Positions 1-8,858 are shown, counted from the first letter of the stretch. The stretch: 48,807 nt of DNA from an uncultured Candidatus Poseidoniales archaeon (GCA_905182725.1 CAJJCQ010000055.1:1-48807); one strand, 5' to 3'. Program-made: numbers and translations. Notes: generated from the sequence alone by a model not told the origin.

Positions 1-181
1 CCATGTCTTCAATCCCTTCAGGGGGCTCGATTCCATCACGCGCTAAGTCAACGCTGTCGTTCATCAAAAAGATTCGGACTTCTGCTCCGTCATCATTCAG
101 TTGGCGAGCAAGTCGCAGTGCATTCCACGTCACATCAGTCCCGTCATACGGTTGTTGATTCAAGATGAGCATAATTGCCAT
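1..181 (-). CDS. DsrE-like protein, partial (3' end outside window)
   Basis: An open frame begins at the ATG at 181-179 on the minus strand and runs off the left edge after 60 codons. The N-terminus reads MAIMLILNQQPYDGTDVTWN, then ALRLARQL, then EVRIFLMND. This hydrophobic first strand, the NALRLA helix and the second strand ending in FLMxD are typical of the DsrE/DsrF family, small cytoplasmic proteins of sulfur-relay and related chemistry. The C-terminal half, where any catalytic Cys would lie, is outside the window, so activity cannot be judged. It is divergent from the RND exporter, with a 99-base gap. The family call is moderately sure; the specific role is unknown. Confidence 0.75.
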   Translation of the reverse strand, partial: MAIMLILNQQPYDGTDVTWNALRLARQLNDDGAEVRIFLMNDSVDLARDGIEPPEGIEDM

Positions 182-260
182 GGCACTTCCAAGGCAAGGC
201 GGTGTTTGAAGGCAACGATGATGTAAAAATGGGAGAGAATGAAAACATGAGTTGAAAAGG

Positions 261-268
261 AGGAGGTG
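261..268 (+). promoter_or_regulatory. Shine-Dalgarno site deciding the exporter start
   Basis: AGGAGGTG matches the archaeal anti-Shine-Dalgarno very well and lies 12 bases before the ATG at 281. The in-frame GTG at 266 is part of this site and so is unlikely to be the initiator. Confidence 0.7.
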
Positions 269-280
269 GGACCAACAAAC

Positions 281-3200
281 ATGAAGACCACCTTTGCAGA
301 TTTTGCTCGGTGGCTCATTCCTCATCGGAAAAAAGTCCACATTGCCGTTTTTCTTCTTACGATCTTGATGATTCCAGGAGTCTTAACAGCACTCCAACCC
401 ATTGACATGGAATCCTATGAAATGGATTCTCCTGAACTTGAAGCGCAAGCGATTATCGATGATGAGTTTGCTAATTCTGAAATTATTCTTGGCTTTTTGG
501 TCTCAGCACGTGACCCCGACAAAGTACCTGCACTCGAAGATTGGACGCCTGTGGCTCGAATGAGTGATGGAGCACCGGATTATTCATCTCTACCAAGTGC
601 AACTGAAATGCTTGATGCTGGAGAGCCTTGGGGGGGAATCTATGCTCCAACTGCAGGCATCATGAATCTCACATTACTCAGAGAAATTGATGCTAAAGTG
701 AATATGGTACAAGACCATCCAATGGGTAAAGCAATGATACCACTGGTCAACGACGTGACTGGTAATCAAGCTCCTGGGGCCATTTCGCTTTCTGACCACT
801 TCCGTGGGTTCATGAACGGCACTTCCATTCTCACACAACCTGGCCTTACCACGCTAGGTGTGGTCACAGCACCACCGACAAATTGGACCGACTGTGGCGT
901 ATTGGACTGTCTTGAATTCGATGATGAGAACATCACACAACAGCACATCGATATGGCTGCATCTCGTATGGCTGATGCTTCGAACAATAACTTCCTTCGC
1001 TGGCTTTCGATTGACCGCGGATTTGTAGCTGACATGAATGCCCTGCAAACCGGACCGGTTGGTGGCTCGTTGAACGGCGATGGAACATGGGAGAATGCCT
1101 TCTATGCAAATGGACGCTGGTCCGCTTCCTCGACCTGGTTACTTGTACAATTTGACCGAGGGGTTCTCGAAGAAATGGGTTGGGAAATGATTTGGAAAGA
1201 TGCTTTGCAGGAAAGGAGTGTCGACTTCTCAGAGGATGGTGTCAAAATAGGCGGATATCGAATTGCCGATGGCTCGCTTGTACTCCATCCACCTCAGTAC
1301 ACAGAAGAATACTGTCTTGAAATGAAGAAAGAAGGGACGGGCTGTTCCACAGAATGGTCCTACATGGATTTAGAAGGTCATCTTCGTTCAAACGATCGAA
1401 CCACCATCACTTTACTGCTTGGACAAGGCGTCAACGTTGAAGTCAATCGTGAATTGCAAGCGAGTTCAGGATTGGTCTTGTTAATGGGAATCGCCATTAT
1501 TGGATTGCTCTATGTGAGTTTGCGCAGAGTTTCTGATGTGATTATTGTGATGTTTGCTCTTGGAACAGCATTGCTGTGGATGCAGGGGATGATTGGTCAT
1601 TTCTCAAGCCTCACCTCTCTATTTGGGTTTTCACTCATCTCTCGTTCTCAATTCTCGAACCTTCTTCCGATTCTTGTTCTTGCGCTTGGGATTGATGATT
1701 CACTTCATGCGCTGCATCGTTACAAAGAGGAACGTTTGAACGGTCGTGAACCTCGAATTGCCGCTGAAATCACATTACAACGTGTTGGACGGGCCATCCT
1801 TCTCACAACACTGACAACCATGGCTGCATTTGCAGCGAATATCTTCAGCGATATTGCAGTACTTCGCTCGTTTGGAATTGAAGCGGGGTTAGGTATTCTG
1901 GCTGCGTTTATGCTCACCGGTTTATGGGTCCCACTGATTCGTCTATCAGTTGATGAATGGCTTGTAAAGCGCAATAAAAGTATTGAAGAACGAAAAAATA
2001 TAACTCACCTCGTTCCTAAAGAATGGCTCGAATCGATTGCCTTGAATTCGGGGACATTCCGTAAATCAGTGCTCATTGCTGGCGTTGCTTTCTTGCTCAC
2101 CATCCCTGCAGCATGGGGTATGGCTCAATTGGAAGGTGACTTTGCCATCGAAGATTTCTTGGATGAACGTTCTGATTTTGCCATTGGAGTCTCTGAAATA
2201 TCTCTACGGTTTGCCAATGAAGGAGAACCTGCAAATCTGTTAATCGAAGGAGATGTGCTCGACCCTGAAGTGTTCGCAGCCATCGACACATTCCGTCAAA
2301 ATATGGACTACTTACCCGAGGGCGTCCCTGATAAAATTACTCGCCAACCCGATGGAACAATCGATATTTTGGCTCTGGATGAAATGGTTCTTGCTGCTCA
2401 AGGCTCAATGGTTTTGGATCCCACACCCTTCGAAGAGGCTGGTTGGGTTGTCAATGAAACTGGACATGGTATGAACTGTTCAACTGCTGGGAATGGTCCT
2501 TTGATGGACCTCACTGATAGAGACTGTCTTGCCTTCTTTTTCGGATTCCTCTCACTGAACGGCGTACCTGGAATTGGCCCGATTCCAGACATCCCTCCAA
2601 GCATTGTTGGGCTTTACATTGCACCAGAGGTCGAACTGGACCCGAGTCAACCTTGGCTCGATGTCAACGGTGAACCAGCGGAGTATGACCGAATGCTCAT
2701 TCGATTTGGAATGACCGCTCCTGAAGATTTCCCTGGAATGGCGAAAGGAATGAAAGAAGTATGGCGAGACCTCACCCCATTCACCAATCTCTCAACCGGT
2801 GACCAGTATGAAGAAGGTGCAGAAAGTGAGGATAAACCCTTGACGTGGGTTATGCCAACCGGTCGCCCAGTGACCCGTTACGTAGCCTCGACAACAATGC
2901 AAGGTGAAATGCAATCTTCACTTGGACTCGGCTCGCTGTTTGTCTTCATTACACTCTCTCTTGGATTCCGTTCGTTCAAACAAGCGAGTGTTACCTTGAT
3001 TCCAATCCTCTTAGTTGTCGTCTGGTTGTATGGCCTAATGTATATTGCTGGCTCGTCGCTCAACATCGTCACTGTCACCATTGCAACCATTTCGTTAGGT
3101 GTCGGTATAGATTACTGTATCCACGTTACTGAGAGGTATAGGGAAGGTCGGGAGTCTGGCGAAACTCACGAGGAAGCTTTGATTGGAATCGGTGGCGCCT

Positions 3201-3397
3201 GCGGATTGGCCCTCATCGGAAGTGCTGCTTCTGACATTGCTGGATTTAGCGTCATCGCACTTTCACCAATGGGCTTATTCACCAACTTTGGCATCTTCTC
3301 GGCGGCTATGATTGCGTTCTCACTGGTTGCAAGCCTTGTCTTAACAACCGCAGCATTGGGGCTCATTTCAAAACCTCCGCCCAAAGAGGTCGCGTAA
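281..3397 (+). CDS. RND/MMPL superfamily exporter
   Basis: A large polytopic membrane protein of about 1038 residues. TM1 lies near the N-terminus (HIAVFLLTILMIP), followed by an extracytoplasmic domain of roughly 350 residues, a TM bundle containing LALGIDDSLHALHRYKEER, a second large loop, and a second bundle containing LGVGIDYCIHVTERY. The duplicated TM-loop-TM plan and the two GIDD/GIDY motifs, whose Asp residues carry the proton relay in this superfamily, identify an RND/MMPL-type proton-driven exporter of lipids or hydrophobic compounds. The substrate is not visible. A GTG at 266 could start the frame, but it lies inside a strong Shine-Dalgarno sequence (AGGAGGTG, 261-268), so the ATG at 281 is preferred. 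The gene overlaps the GNAT gene by one base (TAATG). Confidence 0.88.
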   Translation: MKTTFADFARWLIPHRKKVHIAVFLLTILMIPGVLTALQPIDMESYEMDSPELEAQAIIDDEFANSEIILGFLVSARDPDKVPALEDWTPVARMSDGAPDYSSLPSATEMLDAGEPWGGIYAPTAGIMNLTLLREIDAKVNMVQDHPMGKAMIPLVNDVTGNQAPGAISLSDHFRGFMNGTSILTQPGLTTLGVVTAPPTNWTDCGVLDCLEFDDENITQQHIDMAASRMADASNNNFLRWLSIDRGFVADMNALQTGPVGGSLNGDGTWENAFYANGRWSASSTWLLVQFDRGVLEEMGWEMIWKDALQERSVDFSEDGVKIGGYRIADGSLVLHPPQYTEEYCLEMKKEGTGCSTEWSYMDLEGHLRSNDRTTITLLLGQGVNVEVNRELQASSGLVLLMGIAIIGLLYVSLRRVSDVIIVMFALGTALLWMQGMIGHFSSLTSLFGFSLISRSQFSNLLPILVLALGIDDSLHALHRYKEERLNGREPRIAAEITLQRVGRAILLTTLTTMAAFAANIFSDIAVLRSFGIEAGLGILAAFMLTGLWVPLIRLSVDEWLVKRNKSIEERKNITHLVPKEWLESIALNSGTFRKSVLIAGVAFLLTIPAAWGMAQLEGDFAIEDFLDERSDFAIGVSEISLRFANEGEPANLLIEGDVLDPEVFAAIDTFRQNMDYLPEGVPDKITRQPDGTIDILALDEMVLAAQGSMVLDPTPFEEAGWVVNETGHGMNCSTAGNGPLMDLTDRDCLAFFFGFLSLNGVPGIGPIPDIPPSIVGLYIAPEVELDPSQPWLDVNGEPAEYDRMLIRFGMTAPEDFPGMAKGMKEVWRDLTPFTNLSTGDQYEEGAESEDKPLTWVMPTGRPVTRYVASTTMQGEMQSSLGLGSLFVFITLSLGFRSFKQASVTLIPILLVVVWLYGLMYIAGSSLNIVTVTIATISLGVGIDYCIHVTERYREGRESGETHEEALIGIGGACGLALIGSAASDIAGFSVIALSPMGLFTNFGIFSAAMIAFSLVASLVLTTAALGLISKPPPKEVA

Positions 3398-3876
3398 TGG
3401 ACATTCGCCGGCTCGAGTCGAAAGATGTGACTGCTGCCTGGCAAATCAACGAACAAGGCCTACCTGGGACCGGACAAATATCTCCTGAGGAAATGGCTGA
3501 CCTTTTTTCCCTTTCAGAACTCCCAATTGGAGTATTTGATGGTGACGAAATGCTTGGTTTCGTACTCTGCCTCTGTCCTCGAACACGATATGCAAGCCTC
3601 AACTATGCATGGTTTAACCAGCGATATCAAGAATTTCTGTACGTCGACCGTATTGCTGTAGCCCTCGAACATAGAGGCAGAGGCATTGGTTCACTCCTGT
3701 ATGGGCAAGTGATTGAACATGGAAAAAACCTCCAGTTCCCCGTTACTGCTGAGGTCAACCTCACGCCTCCAAACCCCGGGTCGATTCGGTTTCATGAACG
3801 GCATAGATTCAGAGAGGTCGGCGTCTTCCATCAAGGAAAGAAGTCTGTGACGATGATGTTGCGTCCAGTGGAATAA
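3397..3876 (+). CDS. GNAT family N-acetyltransferase
   Basis: A 159-residue cytoplasmic protein. The central segment RIAVALEHRGRGIGSLLYGQVIEHGK is the acetyl-CoA pyrophosphate-binding motif of GNAT enzymes (R/Q-x-x-G-x-G/A), preceded by the expected strand FLYVDRIAV. The C-terminus (PGSIRFHERHRFREVG) fits the usual GNAT 'F..xGF' helix and strand. Family members transfer an acetyl group to amines on small molecules or protein termini; the substrate here is unknown. The ATG overlaps the stop codon of the exporter (TAATG), so the two are probably co-transcribed and translationally coupled. Confidence 0.85.
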   Translation: MDIRRLESKDVTAAWQINEQGLPGTGQISPEEMADLFSLSELPIGVFDGDEMLGFVLCLCPRTRYASLNYAWFNQRYQEFLYVDRIAVALEHRGRGIGSLLYGQVIEHGKNLQFPVTAEVNLTPPNPGSIRFHERHRFREVGVFHQGKKSVTMMLRPVE

Positions 3877-3932
3877 AACCCTTCAGTAAAAAACGGGGCA
3901 TTGTTTAAACTCAAAGGTGCTAAAAAACGTCT

Positions 3933-4460
3933 ATGGGCGAAAAGGAAGACGCTGGGGAAATATCCCCACCCCAGAGTATTCTCATTCATGCATCGAACCC
4001 AAATGCCGAAAACGATACGAGGGCATCCGCAACTTTCCCTGGCGCTCAAAGAAAACATAACAAATCTGGTTTCAAGAAAGCATACCAAGTGATTGATAAA
4101 AGTAAGAAGAAGAAAAAAGTGATTGATAAAAGGAAGAATCTGAAACAAGGCATCATTTCAGTGGATGGGAAACCTTCCAAAGAACTCCTTGGGAGTTCAT
4201 TGCTCTTGATTATCATCTCGACGGTCGGGTTCTTTTTCATAGATTCAGGATTCATTGCTGATGATTTCATGTGCTGCCTTGTGTGTAATGGCAACTCCAT
4301 CGGCCTCGTATTATTAGGCGCATACAGTGCCCAATATGGGAAATGGGAACGGACTGTTGGGGCAAAGTCCTCCGCAGTTGTTTCTGTTACTGGGGCTGTA
4401 TTGATGTACATTGTTGCAGCTATATTGTTCGCATTATGGCTGCTCTTCGCAACATCTTGA
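3933..4460 (+). CDS. Small membrane protein with basic linker and internal tandem duplication
   Basis: A 175-residue protein of unrecognised family. The first 85 residues are polar. They contain two copies of a short lysine-rich unit (VIDKSKKKKK, VIDKRK) that arose from a perfect 16-base direct repeat. The remainder has three hydrophobic segments: SLLLIIISTVGFFF, a middle one around SIGLVLLGAY, and a C-terminal one near VTGAVLMYIVAAILFALWLLF. A CCLVC cysteine cluster lies between the first two. No Shine-Dalgarno sequence precedes the ATG, so the start is uncertain; a shorter form beginning nearer the membrane part is possible. It sits between the GNAT gene and pus10, same strand. Confidence 0.55.
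   Translation: MGEKEDAGEISPPQSILIHASNPNAENDTRASATFPGAQRKHNKSGFKKAYQVIDKSKKKKKVIDKRKNLKQGIISVDGKPSKELLGSSLLLIIISTVGFFFIDSGFIADDFMCCLVCNGNSIGLVLLGAYSAQYGKWERTVGAKSSAVVSVTGAVLMYIVAAILFALWLLFATS
4087..4132 (+). repeat. 16-bp direct repeat, 30-base period
   Basis: AAGTGATTGATAAAAG occurs at 4087-4102 and again, unchanged, at 4117-4132. The 30-base spacing preserves the reading frame (10 codons) and duplicates the VIDK-plus-lysines unit of the surrounding membrane-protein gene. Confidence 0.9.
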
Positions 4461-4560
4461 GGATGAGAAACCGCTTTTGAAGCACCGGTGTATTCATCAA
4501 TGAGCGAGCATACGGAGCAACTGCAGTCTTAGGGGTTGGCCCCGAGAAAGTGGTGATTTT

Positions 4561-6312
4561 ATGTCGAATGAAAAACCCGATGAAAACGAAACTGAAGAAG
4601 ATTGGATGAAATATGCCAATGCCGGATTTGGGCAAACTGATTATTCGCTTTGGGATGAGAACAGTGCTGTTGAACAGCCAAAAGAAGAGGTTGAAGACGA
4701 CGGTTCATTGGATTCACCCGACCAACTCGGCACCCACATGGAAGAGATTCCTCGAGCACCATCTCCTGCAGGTCACAAGCATCTGGTTCGTATGGGGACA
4801 TGCGACCATTGTATTGGGCGCTTGGGTGGAAAGAAGCGGTTTGAACAAAGCATTGAACAATCTGGAATTGAAATTCGTTCAACGGTCCTCGAACGCGACT
4901 CACACTTAGGAAGTGCACGTGAAGATGAACCGCTGTGCCCTTTCTGTGAAAACTTATACGAAGAATCTGAATTACTTGCTGATATCATTTATGACTCGAT
5001 ATCTCCTTACGAACTCTCACGCCTACAACTCGGTGCGCGGATTCCTAAAGATCAAATTGAGGAGGAAGAGGAGATGAGGAAACGACACGGGGCCGGTGGC
5101 TCTGATGCACTCAAAAGTGGACTTGTCAATGCCATTGCTCAACACCTGAACAAACGATTAGAAGGTGTGCTCTTGGTAAATGATAAGCCCCAAGTATTGG
5201 CACTCATCGACGTACTCACACTCACGGTTGAACTCGATATTCGAGCACATTACCTCTACGGACGCTACATAAAACTCGAACGAGGAATTCCCCAAACTCG
5301 CTGGCCATGCCGAGCGTGCAAAGGACGCGGCTGTGAACGCTGTGACCAAACTGGTTTGCAATACAAAAAGAGTGTTCAAGACCTCATCGGCAATCCTTTG
5401 CTCGGAATATTTCAATCCAAAGAACACGCCTTCCACGGCATGGGTCGGGAAGATATCGATGTTCGTTGTATGGGCCGGGGACGGCCTTTTGTTATCGAAA
5501 TGAAAGAACCAATGACTCGTTCTGTCGATGTGATTGAAGCGATGAAAACAATCAATGATGCCGCCGATGGTAGCATTATCATTACTGGACTACGAGATTC
5601 GAATCGAAGTGAAGTTGTCCGTGTAAAAGATACGCCGGCAGAGAAATCCTACACCATTCGTTTCCGCCTGATGCCTTTGAGTGAAGCCGAATTGGCTGTT
5701 CTTACTGCTCCAGTTGACTTGACACATATTGATGTCCAGGAACGTGGCGGAAAAGGAAAGAAACAATCGTCAAAACGAAAGCGACGAGGTGACAGAAAGA
5801 ACGACCACACCAAACCTCTTCCAACCGTCATCGACGTCCCTGAAGCGCCGGATGAAGCAACGCTTAAGGCGATGAAGAAACCGGAATTAGTGGCGATGGC
5901 TGAAGAGTTAAAACTCGTTAAAACAGGAACTAAACCTGTGTTGATTGAACGTATCCTTGCCTCTGGACCTCCTGCGCCAACCTATCTTGATTTACCCGAG
6001 AACGATTCGATTTTGGAAACGATCGCTAAACTCGCCGGTGTAAAGTTGGCTCAACGCACCCCTGAACGTGTCGCTCATCGACGAGCTGATTTGATTCGTC
6101 GAAGAACTGTCTTTGAAACTTCGAAACCAATCATCGATACGATGGAAGATGGAGTCCGTGAAATTGAGTTTACACTTCGGTGTGAATCGGGGACATATGT
6201 CAAAGAAACAGTCCATGGCGATGGAGGTCGGACGCAACCAAGTTTGTCTTCATTGATCCAAGCAAAATGTGATGTTCTTTGGCTCGATGTTGGCGATATT
6301 CATGCGGATTGA
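4561..6312 (+). CDS. pus10: tRNA pseudouridine synthase Pus10 with an inserted SAP-like domain
   Basis: Pus10 makes pseudouridine 54/55 in the T-loop of archaeal tRNAs. Visible marks are the N-terminal CxxC pairs (C81/C84 in CDHCIGR, C126/C129 in CPFC), the CRACKGRGCERCDQTG cluster near residue 258, and the catalytic motif GREDIDVRCMGRGRPF at about 295-310, with D298 the likely nucleophile by analogy with GRTD in TruA. The C-terminal CESGTYVKETVHGDGGRT also fits. At 583 residues it is longer than typical archaeal Pus10 (about 400-450). The extra length is an acidic N-terminal tail of about 70 residues and an insertion at about 395-470. The insertion has a basic linker (KGKKQSSKRKRRGDRK) and a SAP-like helix pair (LKAMKKPELVAMAEELKL, residues 435-452). 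GTGATTTT precedes the ATG. The gene heads the rpl21e-rpoF-DUF655-ksgA cluster. Confidence 0.93.
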   Translation: MSNEKPDENETEEDWMKYANAGFGQTDYSLWDENSAVEQPKEEVEDDGSLDSPDQLGTHMEEIPRAPSPAGHKHLVRMGTCDHCIGRLGGKKRFEQSIEQSGIEIRSTVLERDSHLGSAREDEPLCPFCENLYEESELLADIIYDSISPYELSRLQLGARIPKDQIEEEEEMRKRHGAGGSDALKSGLVNAIAQHLNKRLEGVLLVNDKPQVLALIDVLTLTVELDIRAHYLYGRYIKLERGIPQTRWPCRACKGRGCERCDQTGLQYKKSVQDLIGNPLLGIFQSKEHAFHGMGREDIDVRCMGRGRPFVIEMKEPMTRSVDVIEAMKTINDAADGSIIITGLRDSNRSEVVRVKDTPAEKSYTIRFRLMPLSEAELAVLTAPVDLTHIDVQERGGKGKKQSSKRKRRGDRKNDHTKPLPTVIDVPEAPDEATLKAMKKPELVAMAEELKLVKTGTKPVLIERILASGPPAPTYLDLPENDSILETIAKLAGVKLAQRTPERVAHRRADLIRRRTVFETSKPIIDTMEDGVREIEFTLRCESGTYVKETVHGDGGRTQPSLSSLIQAKCDVLWLDVGDIHAD

Positions 6313-6344
6313 GGCTGGATTTGGCCTCTTCACTTTGCTTTTTT
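6311..6344 (+). terminator. Hairpin plus T-run after pus10
   Basis: GAGGC (6311-6315) pairs with GCCTC (6324-6328) across an 8-base loop. It is followed by pyrimidine-rich sequence ending in six T residues (6339-6344). The stem overlaps the pus10 stop codon. Archaeal termination relies mainly on the T-tract, so this is a plausible terminator separating pus10 from rpl21e. Confidence 0.45.
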
Positions 6345-6376
6345 GAGGTTTTTCCCGGTCCAAACTCCGTCGCGGT

Positions 6377-6385
6377 GCTTATATG
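6377..6385 (+). promoter_or_regulatory. TATA-like element before rpl21e
   Basis: CTTATATGG lies about 75 bases upstream of the L21e start, in the gap after pus10. Transcription would begin near 6405-6410, giving a leader of about 50 bases. This is a sequence-pattern call only. Confidence 0.35.
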
Positions 6386-6455
6386 GGAAGGGTAGGTCGC
6401 CAAAATGCTCGGAAGTTGCATATCTGCACACTCGGGCAAAGAGGAGGCGACCAAC

Positions 6456-6746
6456 ATGAAACGATCCAAGGGACTGCGAGTCGGAACACGAAGTATTCTA
6501 CGCCGCCGTAAGAATGAACGCAGCCGAATTAACATCAGCCGCGTCATGCATGAGTATGAAGAAGGCGACCGTGTTGCTATCGTTTTAGACGGTGGACAAC
6601 AAATGGGTATGCCTCACCGCCGTTTCAACGGACGAACTGGATTCATCGAAAAGCGACAGGGTGTCGCTTGGGTTGTTGCTGTCAAAGACGGTAACATGGC
6701 AAAAACGGTCATTGCTCGTCCTGAGCATCTCCGACCACTTGAATGA
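6456..6746 (+). CDS. rpl21e: 50S ribosomal protein L21e
   Basis: A 96-residue basic protein starting MKRSKGLRVGTRSILRRRK. It continues with ISRVMHEYEEGDRVAIVLDG and PHRRFNGRTGFIEKRQG, the SH3-like core of archaeal/eukaryotic L21e (no bacterial counterpart), and ends EHLRPLE. The frame is open from 6405, but homologues begin at the MxxSKG sequence, and a Shine-Dalgarno GAGGAGG at 6441-6447 lies 9 bases before the ATG at 6456, so that start is chosen. It is followed after 9 bases by rpoF, the conserved euryarchaeal order. Confidence 0.95.
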   Translation: MKRSKGLRVGTRSILRRRKNERSRINISRVMHEYEEGDRVAIVLDGGQQMGMPHRRFNGRTGFIEKRQGVAWVVAVKDGNMAKTVIARPEHLRPLE

Positions 6747-6755
6747 GGAATTACT

Positions 6756-7121
6756 ATGACTGAAGAAGAGCGTTTCGTTGACTTTGCTACTGTTCGAACC
6801 TTGTTGTTGGATGCTGAAAAGCGCCGCAAGAACCTCACCTATGAGCAAAAGGCTGCTCTTCAGCACGCTGAATGGGCTGCAAGTGACGCTCGTAATGGAT
6901 ACAAGACCGATCCTAAAGTGTTCCAAGAATTGAAAGACGCACTCGGTGAAGTCGATTCCCTTGCAAACACTCCTGATTTGGCTGCAAAGTTGGCTGAATT
7001 GATGCCAATGTATTCAAATGATGTCAAAGCAGTTTTCGCATCAAAAAGAATTACCAATGTCAGTGATGAACAGATTACAACTATTCTGGAAATCGTTCGA
7101 CAGCATATTGGCTTCGAATGA
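6756..7121 (+). CDS. rpoF: DNA-directed RNA polymerase subunit F (Rpb4-like)
   Basis: A 121-residue protein matching the archaeal RpoF/Rpb4 family (HRDC-like). It has an N-terminal helical segment, a central EQKAALQHAEWAASD stretch, and the C-terminal helices AKLAELMPMYSNDVKAVFASKR and VSDEQITTILEIVRQH. RpoF pairs with RpoE (Rpb7) to form the polymerase stalk, which helps open-complex formation and binds the nascent RNA. Its position between rpl21e and the DUF655 gene is the standard euryarchaeal arrangement and strengthens the call. It starts at ATG 6756, close behind rpl21e, so it is probably co-transcribed. Confidence 0.93.
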   Translation: MTEEERFVDFATVRTLLLDAEKRRKNLTYEQKAALQHAEWAASDARNGYKTDPKVFQELKDALGEVDSLANTPDLAAKLAELMPMYSNDVKAVFASKRITNVSDEQITTILEIVRQHIGFE

Positions 7122-7147
7122 GGCTCTCTCCCCTGAGGTGATTTGAC

Positions 7148-7945
7148 ATGACCGGTACTCAACGTGACCGTAACATTAAGATTGGTTCTGGCAAGAAAAA
7201 ATCTACATCTTCGAATGAATCGACTGGTTGGTCGAGACCTGCTGAAGGACGCCGTGAAACTGCACCTGTGCAGAGAAATACCGCCCCTCAAAGTTCGCCA
7301 CGTCGCAATGAACCACGACGAAGTAATGACAACCGCCGAGGCAATTCTAACAAACAAGGTAATCGCCAAGGTAACCGTTCACCTCGGCCACAACAAGATT
7401 CTCCATTGATGGAAGAACAGTGGGCTCGAGTCATTGACCATGACCTGGCCAACAATGTCATTGTCGCAGTGAGTGAATCAAAATTATTACTGTGTCGATT
7501 GAAACCAAAGGCTGGTATCGACCAATTGTTGGTGACAGCACGTGTCTACATCGGAGAAGACTCCTCGAAGCGAGCACATATTGCACAGGTACTCGGAATG
7601 ACCAACCTTGGGCGTTTGGCAAACCACATTCGTGCTGATCTTCCTTTGGTTGTTCAAATCTTTATCGAAGAAAATGAGAAGCATTTCATTGCTGCTTTCT
7701 TCAACGTGGCCGGAAACATGTCGCTCAAGCAACATGCCTTCGAACTGCTCCAAGGTGTTGGAAACAAAAAGGCCATGCAAATGGTAGAAGCCCGTGGTTC
7801 AACCGGGTTTGAATCCCTTACTGCACTTAATGAAGCGTGTAATATCGATGCTGGAGAATTACTCGCAAAACGATTCTTATCTGAGTTGGAGGACCGAAAT
7901 ATCCAACCACGTTTGCTTGACCTGCTCTTGCCGGTGAAGGCATGA
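7148..7945 (+). CDS. DUF655 family protein (RNA/DNA-binding, function unknown)
   Basis: A 265-residue protein in two parts. Residues 1-80 are disordered and rich in Arg, Ser, Asn and Gln (repeats such as RRGNSNKQGNRQGNRSPR), a nucleic-acid-binding type tail. Residues 85-265 match the archaeal DUF655 family. They start with WARVIDHDLANN, have a small beta domain, then an HhH-like segment (LQGVGNKKAMQMVEARG) and NIQPRLLDLLLPVKA at the end. DUF655 is regularly found between rpoF and ksgA in euryarchaea, suggesting a role in ribosome or RNA metabolism, but no biochemical role is established that I know of. GAGGTGATTTGAC precedes the ATG, a good Shine-Dalgarno. The stop overlaps the ksgA start (ATGA). 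Confidence 0.9.
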   Translation: MTGTQRDRNIKIGSGKKKSTSSNESTGWSRPAEGRRETAPVQRNTAPQSSPRRNEPRRSNDNRRGNSNKQGNRQGNRSPRPQQDSPLMEEQWARVIDHDLANNVIVAVSESKLLLCRLKPKAGIDQLLVTARVYIGEDSSKRAHIAQVLGMTNLGRLANHIRADLPLVVQIFIEENEKHFIAAFFNVAGNMSLKQHAFELLQGVGNKKAMQMVEARGSTGFESLTALNEACNIDAGELLAKRFLSELEDRNIQPRLLDLLLPVKA

Positions 7946-8817
7946 GGGGCGCCCGTTGGTTGATTGATAGCCTACGCGATAAGTTACCTTTTGACAAATC
8001 ATTAGGACAGCATTTCTTGGTCAATGACGAGCTGATTGCTCGAGCGGTTGAATTGGGTAATGTCACGTCTGAGGACCACGTTTTAGAAATTGGCCCAGGG
8101 CCTGGAGTACTTACTGAGGTCTTATTGGCAACCGGTTGTCAAGTGACTGCTATTGAAATTGATAGCGTTGCAGTCATTCATTTGAACGAAGCCTTTGGCC
8201 CAGAACAACAGACTGAACAATTCACTTTAATCGAAGGAGATGCATTGAAAGTAAAATGGCCTGATTCAATCACGAAGGTGGTCGCCAATATACCGTATCA
8301 AATCTCTTCACCACTGGTTGACGAACTTACTCGATACCTCCGGAATCCAAGAACCAGTGTCTTGGAAAAGGTCGTTTTACTGGTGCAGGAAGAGTTTGCT
8401 GAACGCTTAGTGATGGAATTTGAAAGTGATGTCGGTTCGCTTGGCATGACGGTTGCCTTAGACTGGGACAGTGAAATTGAAGAAAAAATTCCGCCACATA
8501 ATTTCAGCCCAATGCCGAAAGTCAATTCATGCTATATCTCAATGGAGCCGCATGACGAAGAATGGCCTTGTGATGCCCGATTGGTTCGTCAAATGATTCA
8601 TCTCGCCTTTGATCAACGTAGGAAGAAGTTACGCTCGACGCTGAAAAATGTACCTCGGCGTTTAGGTCGAGTGAAGGGGTGGCATGCTGGACGGTGGAAA
8701 CAAGCCTTTGCTGCACATCTTGAAGATGACCGGATGGACCTTCGCCCCGATGAACTTGAAATTGATGACTGGATTGAATTATGCACTTCGTTCTGTGATT
8801 TCGTATTCGAATCATAA
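7942..8817 (+). CDS. ksgA: 16S rRNA dimethyladenosine transferase KsgA/Dim1
   Basis: A 291-residue Rossmann methyltransferase that dimethylates two adjacent adenosines in the 3'-terminal hairpin of small-subunit rRNA, a late 30S assembly step. Motifs in order: FDKSLGQHFLVNDELIARAV (family signature), LEIGPGPGVLTEVLL (SAM motif I, about residues 48-62), VTAIEIDSVAV (acidic loop of motif II), VVANIPYQISSPLV (catalytic motif IV, NIPY), and the C-terminal basic RQMIHLAFDQRRKKLRSTLKN. It overlaps the DUF655 gene by four bases (ATGA). In many euryarchaea a hemK-like methyltransferase follows; here an unrelated zinc-ribbon gene does. Confidence 0.95.
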   Translation: MRGARWLIDSLRDKLPFDKSLGQHFLVNDELIARAVELGNVTSEDHVLEIGPGPGVLTEVLLATGCQVTAIEIDSVAVIHLNEAFGPEQQTEQFTLIEGDALKVKWPDSITKVVANIPYQISSPLVDELTRYLRNPRTSVLEKVVLLVQEEFAERLVMEFESDVGSLGMTVALDWDSEIEEKIPPHNFSPMPKVNSCYISMEPHDEEWPCDARLVRQMIHLAFDQRRKKLRSTLKNVPRRLGRVKGWHAGRWKQAFAAHLEDDRMDLRPDELEIDDWIELCTSFCDFVFES

Positions 8818-8858
8818 GTTCATAAGGAGTCAAATCTAGATATTATCCTACACCGAGG

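Noticed and set aside
266-280. GTG start for the RND exporter at 266
   Set aside because: The GTG is part of the strong AGGAGGTG ribosome-binding site that serves the ATG at 281.
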